The translations under genes and the position numbers were made by a program. From Thalassospira sp. MCCC 1A03138 (GTDB taxonomy: Bacteria; Pseudomonadota; Alphaproteobacteria; Rhodospirillales; Thalassospiraceae): DNA of 64,000 bases. The notes beneath the pieces were generated by a model. The model made no database searches, had not been told where the DNA came from, and was given only the letters and a program-made list of their open reading frames with translations. Position 1 is the first letter of the stretch. Each line of letters opens with the position of its first letter. Where the stretch lies: NCBI RefSeq assembly GCF_002115785.1, contig NZ_JFJY01000001.1, positions 930,001-994,000 on the forward strand. Direction: 5' to 3'. Shown piece after piece: positions 22,047-32,188 of the stretch.

Positions 22047-22076
22047 CAGCCCCGCAGCAACTTGCGGGGCTGTTTT
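22047..22076 (+). terminator. Terminator-like hairpin between nadA and nadC
   Basis: A perfect 10-bp stem (CAGCCCCGCA / TGCGGGGCTG) with a 6-base loop is followed by TTTT. It lies 15 bases after the nadA stop and 34 bases before nadC. It could end nadA transcription partly or fully. Confidence 0.75.
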
Positions 22077-22109
22077 CCATCCCCATCCCACAAAGAATGC
22101 GGCCCCACC

Positions 22110-22949
22110 ATGACCGTCCTGACCCCGGCTGAAATTTCCGAATTCATCGACCGCGCCTTTGCCGAGGATATCGGCACCGGCGACATCACATCGGACAATG
22201 TCATCCCCGCCGATGCGCGCCTGCGCGTCGCCCTTGAAACGCGCGAGGATATCGTCGTCGCTGGCCTGGATATCGCCCTTGAATGTTTCCGCAAACTGGT
22301 CCCCGACGCCAAAATCACCAAACATTGCGAAGACGGCGATGCGATTGCCGCCAAGGACGTCCTTGCCGTTGTCGAAGGCAATGCGCGCGGCATCCTGACT
22401 GCGGAACGCACAGCCCTTAATACCCTGCAACATCTGTCTGGCATCGCCACCACCACGCGCACCTATGTCACGGCGATGGGCGATACCACCGCCAGATTGC
22501 TTGATACCCGCAAAACCCTTCCGGGCTGGCGCAAGATGGAAAAATACGCCACCCGCATGGGCGGTGCGCAGAACCACCGCATGGGTCTTTATGACGGCGT
22601 GATGATCAAGGACAACCATATCGGCGTTGTCGGTTCGATCACCGAATGCGTGAAATCCGCGCGTGCGGCCAACCTGCCCAAGATCGAAGTCGAATGCGAC
22701 ACGCTCGATCAGGTCCGTGAAGCCACCGACGCCGGTGCCGATATCATCCTGCTTGATAACATGGGCCCTGATATGCTCCGTCAGGCGGTTGCAATTGTCG
22801 CGGGTCGCTGCAAGACAGAGGCATCGGGTGGTGTAAACCTTCAGACCATCGGGGCGATTGCCGCGACGGGTGTGGATTATGTCTCGGTCGGGCGCATCAC
22901 CCAATCGGCCCCGGCGGTCGATATCGGGCTGGATGTCGCCATCCTCTGA
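22110..22949 (+). CDS. nadC: Nicotinate-nucleotide pyrophosphorylase (carboxylating), QPRTase
   Basis: 279 residues from the ATG at 22110. NadC turns quinolinate and PRPP into nicotinate mononucleotide. The motifs EDIGTGDIT at the start, RTALNTLQHLSGIAT, TRKTLPGWR and the basic KDNHIG segment that binds quinolinate are all in place, as is the C-terminal EASGG barrel motif. Directly follows nadA and precedes a Nudix gene by 15 bases. Confidence 0.96.
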   Translation: MTVLTPAEISEFIDRAFAEDIGTGDITSDNVIPADARLRVALETREDIVVAGLDIALECFRKLVPDAKITKHCEDGDAIAAKDVLAVVEGNARGILTAERTALNTLQHLSGIATTTRTYVTAMGDTTARLLDTRKTLPGWRKMEKYATRMGGAQNHRMGLYDGVMIKDNHIGVVGSITECVKSARAANLPKIEVECDTLDQVREATDAGADIILLDNMGPDMLRQAVAIVAGRCKTEASGGVNLQTIGAIAATGVDYVSVGRITQSAPAVDIGLDVAIL

Positions 22950-22964
22950 GCAGGGCGGATCACG

Positions 22965-23372
22965 ATGAACGCTATCAGACCAGCCCCAAGGATTGTCGAA
23001 ACCGCCAACTGGATTTTCCGCGACGGCGGCAAAATCCTTTCGGTGCGCAGTCACGGGCGGGATCGTTTTTACCTGCCCGGTGGCAAGATTGATGCGGACG
23101 AAACCGCCATCGAAGCCCTGATCCGTGAAATCCGCGAAGAACTGGGCGTGACGCTGATCGAAAAATCGATCCGCCCGCTGGGTATCCATGCCGGTCGCGG
23201 CCATAACCAGCCGACCGGCACGATTGTCCGCATGCAATGCTTCGCCGCCCGCTTTACCGGCACCCTGACCCCATCACGCGAAATCGCCGAAATGCGCTGG
23301 CTCTCGCAACGCGACCGTCACCTGATGGCCCCGATGGGCCAAAAGATCACGGCCGCCCTGTTTGATATCTGA
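22965..23372 (+). CDS. Nudix hydrolase
   Basis: 135 residues. The Nudix box is clear: G-x5-E-x7-REIREELG starting at PGGKIDADETAIEALIREIREE (residues about 38-60). Nudix enzymes hydrolyse nucleoside diphosphates linked to another group. Being 15 bases behind nadC it may be co-expressed with NAD synthesis, which would fit a role in cleaning or recycling dinucleotides, but substrate is not predictable from sequence. Confidence 0.88.
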   Translation: MNAIRPAPRIVETANWIFRDGGKILSVRSHGRDRFYLPGGKIDADETAIEALIREIREELGVTLIEKSIRPLGIHAGRGHNQPTGTIVRMQCFAARFTGTLTPSREIAEMRWLSQRDRHLMAPMGQKITAALFDI

Positions 23373-23384
23373 TCCGACCGTGCG

Positions 23385-25982
23385 TTAACGCGGTGCATCC
23401 CCGTCCGGGTCGCCCCCGGCATCGGGGATACTGCGCGCAGCCGCATCCTTGTCGCGGTTTTCATCCTTGGCGGTCGATGGCGGTGTGGCCGGGTCTGTGG
23501 CGGCACCATCCGTATCCCCATTGCCATCACGGACTTCGGGTACATCATCCTTCGCCTCGATCACCGGTTTGGGGTCACCCCGCCCGGCATTGCGGATGGC
23601 ATCCGCCAGCTTGTCGATATCGCGCAGATGCAGATCCTGCTGCGGGAACGGGATTTCGATCCCTTCCACGCGGAACCGTTCAAGCACCTCGAAGCGCACG
23701 GCACTGGCCACCGCCAGAACATCGCCGATATCGCGCAGGAAATAGCGCAATTCGAAATCAAGCGAGCTGGCGCCGAAATCGATAAACACCACCTGTGGTG
23801 CCGGATAGCTGAGAATCTCGCGGCGCTTATCCGCGATCTCAAGCAGGATTTCACGCACCTTGTTGGCATCCGATCCGTATGAAACCCCGATCCGGACAAT
23901 CCCGCGCCCGCTGCGATCCTTCAATGTCCAGTTCATCACCCGGTTGGAAATCAGTTCGGAGTTCGGGATCACCACCGATGACCGGTCAAAGGTTTCGATC
24001 TCGGTCGCGCGCACCCGGATATCCTTGACCAGCCCCTGATCGGCCCCGACCACGATCCAGTCGCCAACCTTGATCGGCCGTTCGATCAGAAGGATCAGGC
24101 CCGACACAAAGTTACTGACGATACTTTGCATGCCAAAACCGATACCGACCGAAATCGCACCGGCAATGATCGCAAGGTTGGACAAATCCATCCCCGCCGC
24201 CGAAATCGCCAGTAACACCGCAAGGCAGATCCCGACATAACCGAAAATCGCCGAAACCGAATGCTGCAAACCTTCATCAAGCTTGGTATTGGGCAGAACG
24301 CGCGTATTGAGCATCCGCTGGAAAAACCGCATGACGCCCAGAACCACAAGGAACAGCAAAATCGCGATCAGAATGGCGCGGAGCGAGAAATTGATCCCGC
24401 CCACCTGTATGCCGATAAACGCCTTTTCCGCGGCATCAATCAGGTCCGCCCACGCGATATCGGTAAAGATCAGAACCGCCAACGGCACGGCAATCGTGAA
24501 CATCACGACATCAATCGTGACCCGTAACCAGAAATAAAGCGTGCCATGCACCGCATCACTGGTCCCGTCATCATCGGGCGCGTCTGGTTTCACCAGATAG
24601 GTATGCACAAGGGCCCGCGCATAACCACGCAGCAGCCAGTAACTGGTGATAAAGGCAAGCCCCATCATCAGGTTTTCAAGGATGAACCGCGCGAGTGCGA
24701 CATAACCAAGGATGCTGAGAATCGGCAGCAGCACCGCCACGATCCGCAACCCACGGCGTGACCGTCTTTCGGCCTTGGCCCATAATTCGTGCCGGTCCGG
24801 TCCGCTATGTTCCCAGAATACACCAAGCGAACAGACAAACAGAATGATCGAAATCAGGAAAACGTTCGAAACACTTTGCACCAGCGCGATTTCAAGCGAC
24901 GTGCCAAGCGTGGTCGCACCCTGCAAAAGCACCAGATCGGATGCGTAAATCACCGCCGCCAGCAACGATAAAAGCCCGACAACCCGCGCCCCCGTCGCGG
25001 TTGTGCCCGCGCGCCGCATCCCCGGCAGGAACGGAGAATAAATACTGCGGATCGCCGCCCCGACAAACAGCAGGAACAAAAGAGCCGCAAAGCACTGATA
25101 GATGAAATCACCCATGCTTCCGGCCAGAAGGTCGGGCTGGCGATCGACAATCTGATAGGCAATGACAAGTGCGATACCCGGCACCATCGCCGTAAACAGG
25201 AACCGCGTCCCCGATATCAGCGAAACCCGGTCTTCCTTTGGCACGCTCTGCCAGCGTTCCGGCAACCAGCGCAGCACCACGACCTCGCCCCCAATCAGGG
25301 CGGCCATCACAATAAACGCCAGCAACACCAGTCCCGGTGCGACCTCGGCCAGTTCGTCACCGATCTGCCCTTCAAGATCAAGATCGGCATAGCGGCTGCG
25401 CACCATATCGGGCAACTCAATCGCGCCCGACCACACCTGGCCCCAGGTTTCCCCGTCCCACGGCACGTCAACCCGGCCCAGAATACGGCGGGTAAACCGT
25501 TCGCGCGAAATCCGCGCCAGATGATCGGAAACCTCGGTCGCGCGGAAATCAACAAGCTCAACCTGCTTGATCACGCCGCTGATTTCGGCAATCGCATCAT
25601 TCAGCCGGGATCGTTCGGCGGCAACGGCGGGGACTTCGCTTTGGCCTTCGGCGGGCGGTTCGCCCAGTTTGCCAAGGGCGGCGTTAAGCCGGTTCAGGCG
25701 CTCCGCCGCACTCGATTGCAGGGTTCCGGCCCCCTCGGTGACGGTTTCCACCTTCGCCCGGCTCTCATTCAACAGCCGCCCGGTGACCTCCCCATCCGAC
25801 AGAGCCGCGTCAATCTCGTCAAGACTGTCATTCCAGCCAGATATAAGCTGCTGGCCTTTTTCCAGTTCGATCTTCTGGGGATTATCCTGCGTCTTGTCCT
25901 GCGCCTGCGCGCTGCCGGTGATCAGGACGGCGGACATTATTGTCGCCATAATCCACATTACAATGGGTCGAACTGTCGTCAT
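23385..25982 (-). CDS. Large mechanosensitive channel family protein (DUF3772 + MscS)
   Basis: 865 residues from the ATG at 25982. It has a signal peptide (cut near ITGSAQAQ), then a periplasmic helical DUF3772-type region to about residue 185, about ten or more membrane segments, and the MscS core, where the pore helix and beta domain read GFGMQSIVSNFVSGLILL and IERPIKVGDWI. The C-terminal tail is a low-complexity Asp/Pro/Ala stretch. Such large MscS relatives open on membrane tension to release solutes. It faces zntB across about 140 bases of divergent promoter space. Its 3' end comes close to the convergent Nudix gene. Confidence 0.9.
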   Translation of the reverse strand: MTTVRPIVMWIMATIMSAVLITGSAQAQDKTQDNPQKIELEKGQQLISGWNDSLDEIDAALSDGEVTGRLLNESRAKVETVTEGAGTLQSSAAERLNRLNAALGKLGEPPAEGQSEVPAVAAERSRLNDAIAEISGVIKQVELVDFRATEVSDHLARISRERFTRRILGRVDVPWDGETWGQVWSGAIELPDMVRSRYADLDLEGQIGDELAEVAPGLVLLAFIVMAALIGGEVVVLRWLPERWQSVPKEDRVSLISGTRFLFTAMVPGIALVIAYQIVDRQPDLLAGSMGDFIYQCFAALLFLLFVGAAIRSIYSPFLPGMRRAGTTATGARVVGLLSLLAAVIYASDLVLLQGATTLGTSLEIALVQSVSNVFLISIILFVCSLGVFWEHSGPDRHELWAKAERRSRRGLRIVAVLLPILSILGYVALARFILENLMMGLAFITSYWLLRGYARALVHTYLVKPDAPDDDGTSDAVHGTLYFWLRVTIDVVMFTIAVPLAVLIFTDIAWADLIDAAEKAFIGIQVGGINFSLRAILIAILLFLVVLGVMRFFQRMLNTRVLPNTKLDEGLQHSVSAIFGYVGICLAVLLAISAAGMDLSNLAIIAGAISVGIGFGMQSIVSNFVSGLILLIERPIKVGDWIVVGADQGLVKDIRVRATEIETFDRSSVVIPNSELISNRVMNWTLKDRSGRGIVRIGVSYGSDANKVREILLEIADKRREILSYPAPQVVFIDFGASSLDFELRYFLRDIGDVLAVASAVRFEVLERFRVEGIEIPFPQQDLHLRDIDKLADAIRNAGRGDPKPVIEAKDDVPEVRDGNGDTDGAATDPATPPSTAKDENRDKDAAARSIPDAGGDPDGDAPR

Positions 25983-26124
25983 GATAGATATTCCATACTG
26001 GCCTCTGGCGGGCAAATGCCCAAAACCCGTTTTTCCTGATTTGCAAACAGGTTACACTGTCGTCGATAACGAATCACGTCCCGTTTCGTTCCCTTAACGG
26101 CCCCCATATCAGACGGAGCCCCAT

Positions 26125-27114
26125 ATGCCTTCATCCGCCCTGATCAATGCGTTCAAACTCGATAGCGACGGCAACGGAACCCCCCTTGAATGGCAGGATA
26201 TCAGCAAAAACCTTCCCGAAACCGGTGAACACGAATTTCTCTGGGTGCATCTTGACTGGATGGCGGATGGTGTTCGGCGCTGGCTGATCGATATTGTCGG
26301 GCTTGATCCTACCATTGCCGATAACCTGTCCACGCGGGGCACCCGGCCATCGGTATTCTTTTATGATCATGGCTATTCGATGAATTTGCGGGGCGTCAAT
26401 CTGAACGCCGAAAATGATCCCGCCGATATGATTTCGGCCCGCTTCTGGGTATCGGGCAATCTGGTGATTACGCTGCGCAACCGGTCGCTGAAGGCATTTG
26501 ATGATATCCGGGCCGCGATTGCGCAGAATAACGCGCCGCGCAATCCCGATGATTTCGTCCTCACCGTCGCCGAACGGCTGGTATTTCGCGTCGATAATGT
26601 CGTCCTTGGCCTTGAAGAAAACGTCGATACCATCGAAGACGATCAGGAAGGCACGCCTGAAAACAAAACCCTGCCGCTGCGTCGGCGCTGTTCGGATGTC
26701 CGCAATCAGCTTTTGCGTCTGCGCCGTCACCTGTCCCCGCAACGCGATGCGCTGGCCCAGTATGTCGAACATAAAACCGCCTGGACCGATAAACGTTATA
26801 AACGCCGTGCGCGCACGCTGACCGATAAAACCATCCGCCTGGTCGAAGAATTTGATTCCCTTCGCGAACGCATCCAGATCGTCAATGAAAACATGATGGC
26901 GCTGGAAACCGAACGCATGAACCGCACCATGTATTGGCTGACGGTGATCGCCGGTCTGTTCCTGCCGATCAGTTTCGTGACCGGGCTTCTGGGCATCAAT
27001 GTCGGCGGGGTCCCCGCCGCCCAAAGCCCGTTTGGCTTTATGGGCGTATCAATCATTCTGGCCGGGATCGTGGTATTTGAAATCTGGCTGTTTAAAAAGA
27101 TGCGCCTGATCTGA
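26125..27114 (+). CDS. zntB: CorA-family zinc transporter ZntB
   Basis: 329 residues. The cytoplasmic funnel domain (1-260) is followed by two C-terminal membrane helices (about 270-292 and 303-322). The loop signature is GINVGGVP, the ZntB form of the CorA GMN motif. The long helix ENMMALETERMNRTMYWLT leads into TM1 as in the family. ZntB moves zinc, most likely by proton-driven uptake. Divergent from the MscS-like gene. Confidence 0.88.
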   Translation: MPSSALINAFKLDSDGNGTPLEWQDISKNLPETGEHEFLWVHLDWMADGVRRWLIDIVGLDPTIADNLSTRGTRPSVFFYDHGYSMNLRGVNLNAENDPADMISARFWVSGNLVITLRNRSLKAFDDIRAAIAQNNAPRNPDDFVLTVAERLVFRVDNVVLGLEENVDTIEDDQEGTPENKTLPLRRRCSDVRNQLLRLRRHLSPQRDALAQYVEHKTAWTDKRYKRRARTLTDKTIRLVEEFDSLRERIQIVNENMMALETERMNRTMYWLTVIAGLFLPISFVTGLLGINVGGVPAAQSPFGFMGVSIILAGIVVFEIWLFKKMRLI

Positions 27115-27210
27115 TTCCAAAACACGGCGTAAACACCTATGTCACATCGGCATGTTGCATTGCAAAGCAGCTTGGCGCTATGACTTTGCCTCCTTGTTCC
27201 TTTTCACTGC

Positions 27211-28350
27211 ATGACGAGATCCTTGATGACCGACGGCCCGCTTTCACGTTACCGCGCGAAAATCACCGCGGGCGAATTGTCCCATGATCCCATGCAGGAA
27301 CTCTGCGCCGAAAAACTGCAAAGCCTGTTCAAGGCGCTGAACCATTACGAACCGCAAACCGGTTCGGGCGGCTGGCGCGAACGGTTTGGCCTGACGCGCC
27401 GCCGCGAAGAACCCGAACCGCCCCAGGGCCTTTATATTTACGGCGAGGTCGGGCGTGGTAAATCCATGCTGATGGATCTGTTTTACGAAACCGTCGCGGT
27501 GGATCGCAAACGCCGGGTGCATTTCCACGATTTCATGCAGGATGTGCATGACCGCATGCACCGTTTCCGCAAAACCAAATCAAAGGACGACGCCGACCCG
27601 ATCCCGCCAATTGCCAAGGATCTGGCCAAGGACGCGTGGCTTTTATGCTTTGATGAAATGCAGGTCACCGACATCACCGATGCGATGATTTTGGGCCGCC
27701 TGTTCGAACAGCTTTTCGATCATGGCGTGGTGATTGTCACGACATCCAACCGCATGCCCGATGATCTCTATAAGGACGGCCTGCAACGCCAGAACTTCCT
27801 GCCCTTCATCGACATGATCAAACAGAAACTTGATGTGCTCGAACTGGCAAGCCCGACCGATTACCGCATGCGCAATCTGACGGCGGCCGACGTCTTCCTG
27901 TTCCCGGCAGGTCCCGATGCGAAAGCCAAAATTGACGAGATGTTCGCAACCGTCACCGAAGGTGCACGCGTCGCACCCGACAGCCTGACCAACAAGGGCC
28001 GCAAGATCGAAATTTCCGCCGCCGGGGCCGGTGTGGCGCGCTTCACATTCGATGAACTGTGCACCAAACCGCTCGGACCGGGCGATTACATCGCGATTGC
28101 CACCCATTTCCACACCATCGTCATTGACCTGATCCCGAAACTGCCGGACTCGCGCCGTGATTGGGCCAAACGGTTCGGAACCCTGATCGATGCGATGTAT
28201 GAACATAAAACCAAGCTGATCTGTGCGATTGAATGCGATCCGTCGGAAATCTATACCGACGGCGATTATTCCTTTGAATTCCAGCGCACCGTGTCACGCA
28301 TGACCGAAATGCGCAGCCAGGAATATCTCGACATGCCGCATCTGACGTAG
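27211..28350 (+). CDS. zapE: Cell division protein ZapE / AFG1-like ATPase
   Basis: 379 residues. P-loop GEVGRGKS at 78-85, Walker B LLCFDEMQVTDITDA near 145, sensor motif TTSNRMPDDLY and the C-terminal HTIVIDLIPKL region match the AFG1/ZapE family. In E. coli ZapE acts on the Z ring; the mitochondrial relative helps remove misfolded cytochrome oxidase subunits. A second ATG five codons in is an alternative start. It lies upstream of the mdh operon but is separated by 570 bases. Confidence 0.92.
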   Translation: MTRSLMTDGPLSRYRAKITAGELSHDPMQELCAEKLQSLFKALNHYEPQTGSGGWRERFGLTRRREEPEPPQGLYIYGEVGRGKSMLMDLFYETVAVDRKRRVHFHDFMQDVHDRMHRFRKTKSKDDADPIPPIAKDLAKDAWLLCFDEMQVTDITDAMILGRLFEQLFDHGVVIVTTSNRMPDDLYKDGLQRQNFLPFIDMIKQKLDVLELASPTDYRMRNLTAADVFLFPAGPDAKAKIDEMFATVTEGARVAPDSLTNKGRKIEISAAGAGVARFTFDELCTKPLGPGDYIAIATHFHTIVIDLIPKLPDSRRDWAKRFGTLIDAMYEHKTKLICAIECDPSEIYTDGDYSFEFQRTVSRMTEMRSQEYLDMPHLT

Positions 28351-29873
<1,523 letters not shown>

Positions 29874-29883
29874 GATCGCGAAG

Positions 29884-29911
29884 CGGGCTGGTCAGTGACC
29901 GGCCCGTTTTT
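29884..29911 (+). terminator. Terminator between mdh and sucC
   Basis: A 10-bp stem with one G-T pair (CGGGCTGGTC / GACCGGCCCG) and a 3-base loop runs into TTTTT. It lies 11 bases after the mdh stop. sucC therefore probably has its own promoter in the following 130 bases, or expression of the suc genes depends on read-through. Confidence 0.85.
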
Positions 29912-30041
29912 CATTCATTGTCGTTATTATAACGTCAATGAACGCGGGCCTCGCAACAACGTCCCGTTATGAAGCAGGGACATTGAAACCACGATTTCTG
30001 ACCCACAGGAAATCGTACGGAAGGCAAGAAAGCGACCGAAC

Positions 30042-31241
30042 ATGAATATTCATGAGTACCAGGCGAAAGAAATTCTTCGCAAATACGGTGTGACCGTGCC
30101 GAACGGCAAGGTTGCATACACCGCTGCGGAAGCCACCGAAGCGGCCCAGTCCCTGGCTGGCCCGGTTTACGTGGTGAAATCACAGATCCATGCAGGCGGC
30201 CGCGGTAAAGGCACCTTCAAGGAAGCAACCGCTGGCGACAAGGGCGGCGTTCGCGTCGTCAAAAGCGTCGAGGAAGTCGGCACCAATGCCGGTCAGATGC
30301 TCGGCGCGACCCTGGTCACCCACCAGACCGGCCCGGATGGCAAGGAAGTCAAACGCGTCTATATCGAAGAAGGCTGCGACATCGCACGCGAACTTTATCT
30401 TTCGCTGCTTGTTGACCGTGCCACTTCGCGCGTGATCTTCATGGCCTCCACCGAAGGCGGCATGGACATCGAAGAAGTTGCCGAAGCAACCCCGGAAAAG
30501 ATCGTCACCGTTGACATCGATCCGGCTGCCGGTTTCTCGGGCTTCCATGGCCGTAAACTCGCATTCGCACTGGGCCTCGAAGGCAAACAGGTTTCCAAGG
30601 CGGTCAAATTCATGACCGCCATGTATAACTGCTTCCTCGAAACCGATGCTGCCATGGTTGAAATCAACCCGCTGGTCGTCACCGGCGACGGCGACATCAT
30701 CGCGCTCGATTGCAAAATGAACTTCGACGACAACGCGCTGTTCCGTCATCCGGACATCGAAGAACTGCGCGACGAAGACGAAGAAAACCCGGCCGAACTC
30801 GAAGCTGCAAAACACAGCCTCAACTACATCAAGCTCGATGGCACCATCGGCTGCATGGTCAACGGCGCTGGCCTTGCCATGGCAACCATGGACATCATCA
30901 AGCTTTATGGCGGCGCACCGGCAAACTTCCTCGACGTTGGCGGCGGGGCCACCAAGGAACGCGTTACGACCGCGTTCAAACTGATCCTGTCTGACCCGAA
31001 TGTCGAAGGCATCCTGGTCAACATCTTTGGCGGTATCATGCGTTGTGACGTGATCGCAGACGGCGTTGTGGCAGCAGCCCGCGAAGTCAGCCTGAACGTT
31101 CCGCTGGTCGTTCGCCTCGAAGGCACCAATGTCGAACTTGGCAAGAAAATCCTCGAAGAATCGGGTCTGCCGATTGTTTCGGCCGATAACCTTGCCGATG
31201 CCGCCGAAAAGGTGGTCAAAGCTGTGAAGGAGGCCGCGTAA
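30042..31241 (+). CDS. sucC: Succinyl-CoA synthetase beta subunit
   Basis: 399 residues. N-terminal ATP-grasp domain begins [17 protein letters not shown], with HAGGRGKG as the nucleotide-loop motif near residue 48, followed by a C-terminal CoA-ligase domain containing [10 protein letters not shown]. Beta carries the nucleotide site and, with SucD, makes ATP or GTP from succinyl-CoA. Only two bases separate it from sucD. Full length. Confidence 0.97.
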   Translation: MNIHEYQAKEILRKYGVTVPNGKVAYTAAEATEAAQSLAGPVYVVKSQIHAGGRGKGTFKEATAGDKGGVRVVKSVEEVGTNAGQMLGATLVTHQTGPDGKEVKRVYIEEGCDIARELYLSLLVDRATSRVIFMASTEGGMDIEEVAEATPEKIVTVDIDPAAGFSGFHGRKLAFALGLEGKQVSKAVKFMTAMYNCFLETDAAMVEINPLVVTGDGDIIALDCKMNFDDNALFRHPDIEELRDEDEENPAELEAAKHSLNYIKLDGTIGCMVNGAGLAMATMDIIKLYGGAPANFLDVGGGATKERVTTAFKLILSDPNVEGILVNIFGGIMRCDVIADGVVAAAREVSLNVPLVVRLEGTNVELGKKILEESGLPIVSADNLADAAEKVVKAVKEAA

Positions 31242-31243
31242 CT

Positions 31244-32119
31244 ATGGCTGTTCTCGTCGATAAAAACACCAAAGTTATCTGCCAGGGTTTCACCGGTTCG
31301 CAGGGTACCTTCCACAGCGAACAGGCAATTGCCTATGGCACCAAAATGGTTGGCGGCGTGACCCCGGGTAAAGGCGGCACCAAGCACCTTGACCTGCCGG
31401 TCTTCAACACCGTTGACGAAGCGGTCCATGTTACCGGTGCCAATGCATCGGTCATCTATGTTCCGCCGCCCTTCGCGGCTGATGCGATCCTTGAAGCCAT
31501 CGACGCCAAGGTCGAACTGGCTGTCTGCATCACCGAAGGCATTCCGGTTGCCGACATGGTTCGCGTCAAGCGCGCCCTTTCGGGTTCGAACACCCGTCTG
31601 ATCGGTCCGAACTGCCCGGGCGTCATCACGCCGGACGAATGCAAGATCGGCATCATGCCGGGCCACATTCACCGTCGCGGCAAAATCGGTATCGTTTCCC
31701 GTTCCGGTACGCTGACCTACGAAGCAGTCGCACAGACCACGGCCGCTGGTCTGGGTCAGTCGACCTGTATCGGTATCGGTGGTGACCCGGTCAACGGCAC
31801 CAACTTCATCGATTGCCTTGAACTGTTCCTGAATGACCCTGAAACCCAGGGCATCATCATGATCGGTGAAATCGGTGGTTCCGCCGAAGAAGAAGCATGT
31901 GAATTCCTGCAGGCTTCCAAAGTCAAAAAACCGGTTGCCGGCTTTATTGCTGGTGTAACCGCGCCTCCGGGTAAACGCATGGGCCATGCCGGTGCGATCA
32001 TCTCCGGCGGTAAGGGCACTGCGGATGCGAAAATGGAAGCCATGCGCAGCGCTGGTATTCTTGTTGCCGATTCCCCGGCAAGCCTTGGCTCGACCATGCT
32101 CAAGGCTTTGAACGGGTAA
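31244..32119 (+). CDS. sucD: Succinyl-CoA synthetase alpha subunit
   Basis: 291 residues. CoA-binding Rossmann domain starts with the [15 protein letters not shown] motif, and the phosphorylated histidine is H248 in RMGHAGAI. Pairs with SucC; the genes are two bases apart. All family motifs are intact. Confidence 0.97.
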   Translation: MAVLVDKNTKVICQGFTGSQGTFHSEQAIAYGTKMVGGVTPGKGGTKHLDLPVFNTVDEAVHVTGANASVIYVPPPFAADAILEAIDAKVELAVCITEGIPVADMVRVKRALSGSNTRLIGPNCPGVITPDECKIGIMPGHIHRRGKIGIVSRSGTLTYEAVAQTTAAGLGQSTCIGIGGDPVNGTNFIDCLELFLNDPETQGIIMIGEIGGSAEEEACEFLQASKVKKPVAGFIAGVTAPPGKRMGHAGAIISGGKGTADAKMEAMRSAGILVADSPASLGSTMLKALNG

Positions 32120-32133
32120 TCAGGGTAGTCAGA

Positions 32134-32178
32134 GGAAAGGCATGGGGAGGCGTGGTCTCTTTCGGGACCATGCCTTCC
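32134..32178 (+). promoter_or_regulatory. Structured spacer between sucD and sucA
   Basis: A two-level hairpin can form: outer stem AAGGCA / TGCCTT (32137-32142 with 32171-32176) and inner stem TGGTCTC / GGGACCA (32153-32159 with 32164-32170) with a TTTC loop and a 10-base one-sided bulge. It ends 11 bases before the sucA ATG and could influence ribosome access. No T run, so not a terminator. Confidence 0.45.
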
Positions 32179-32188
32179 AAGACCACAA

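Noticed and set aside
23370-23398. TGATCC after the Nudix gene
   Set aside because: The -10 position reads TGCAT and no plus-strand gene follows.
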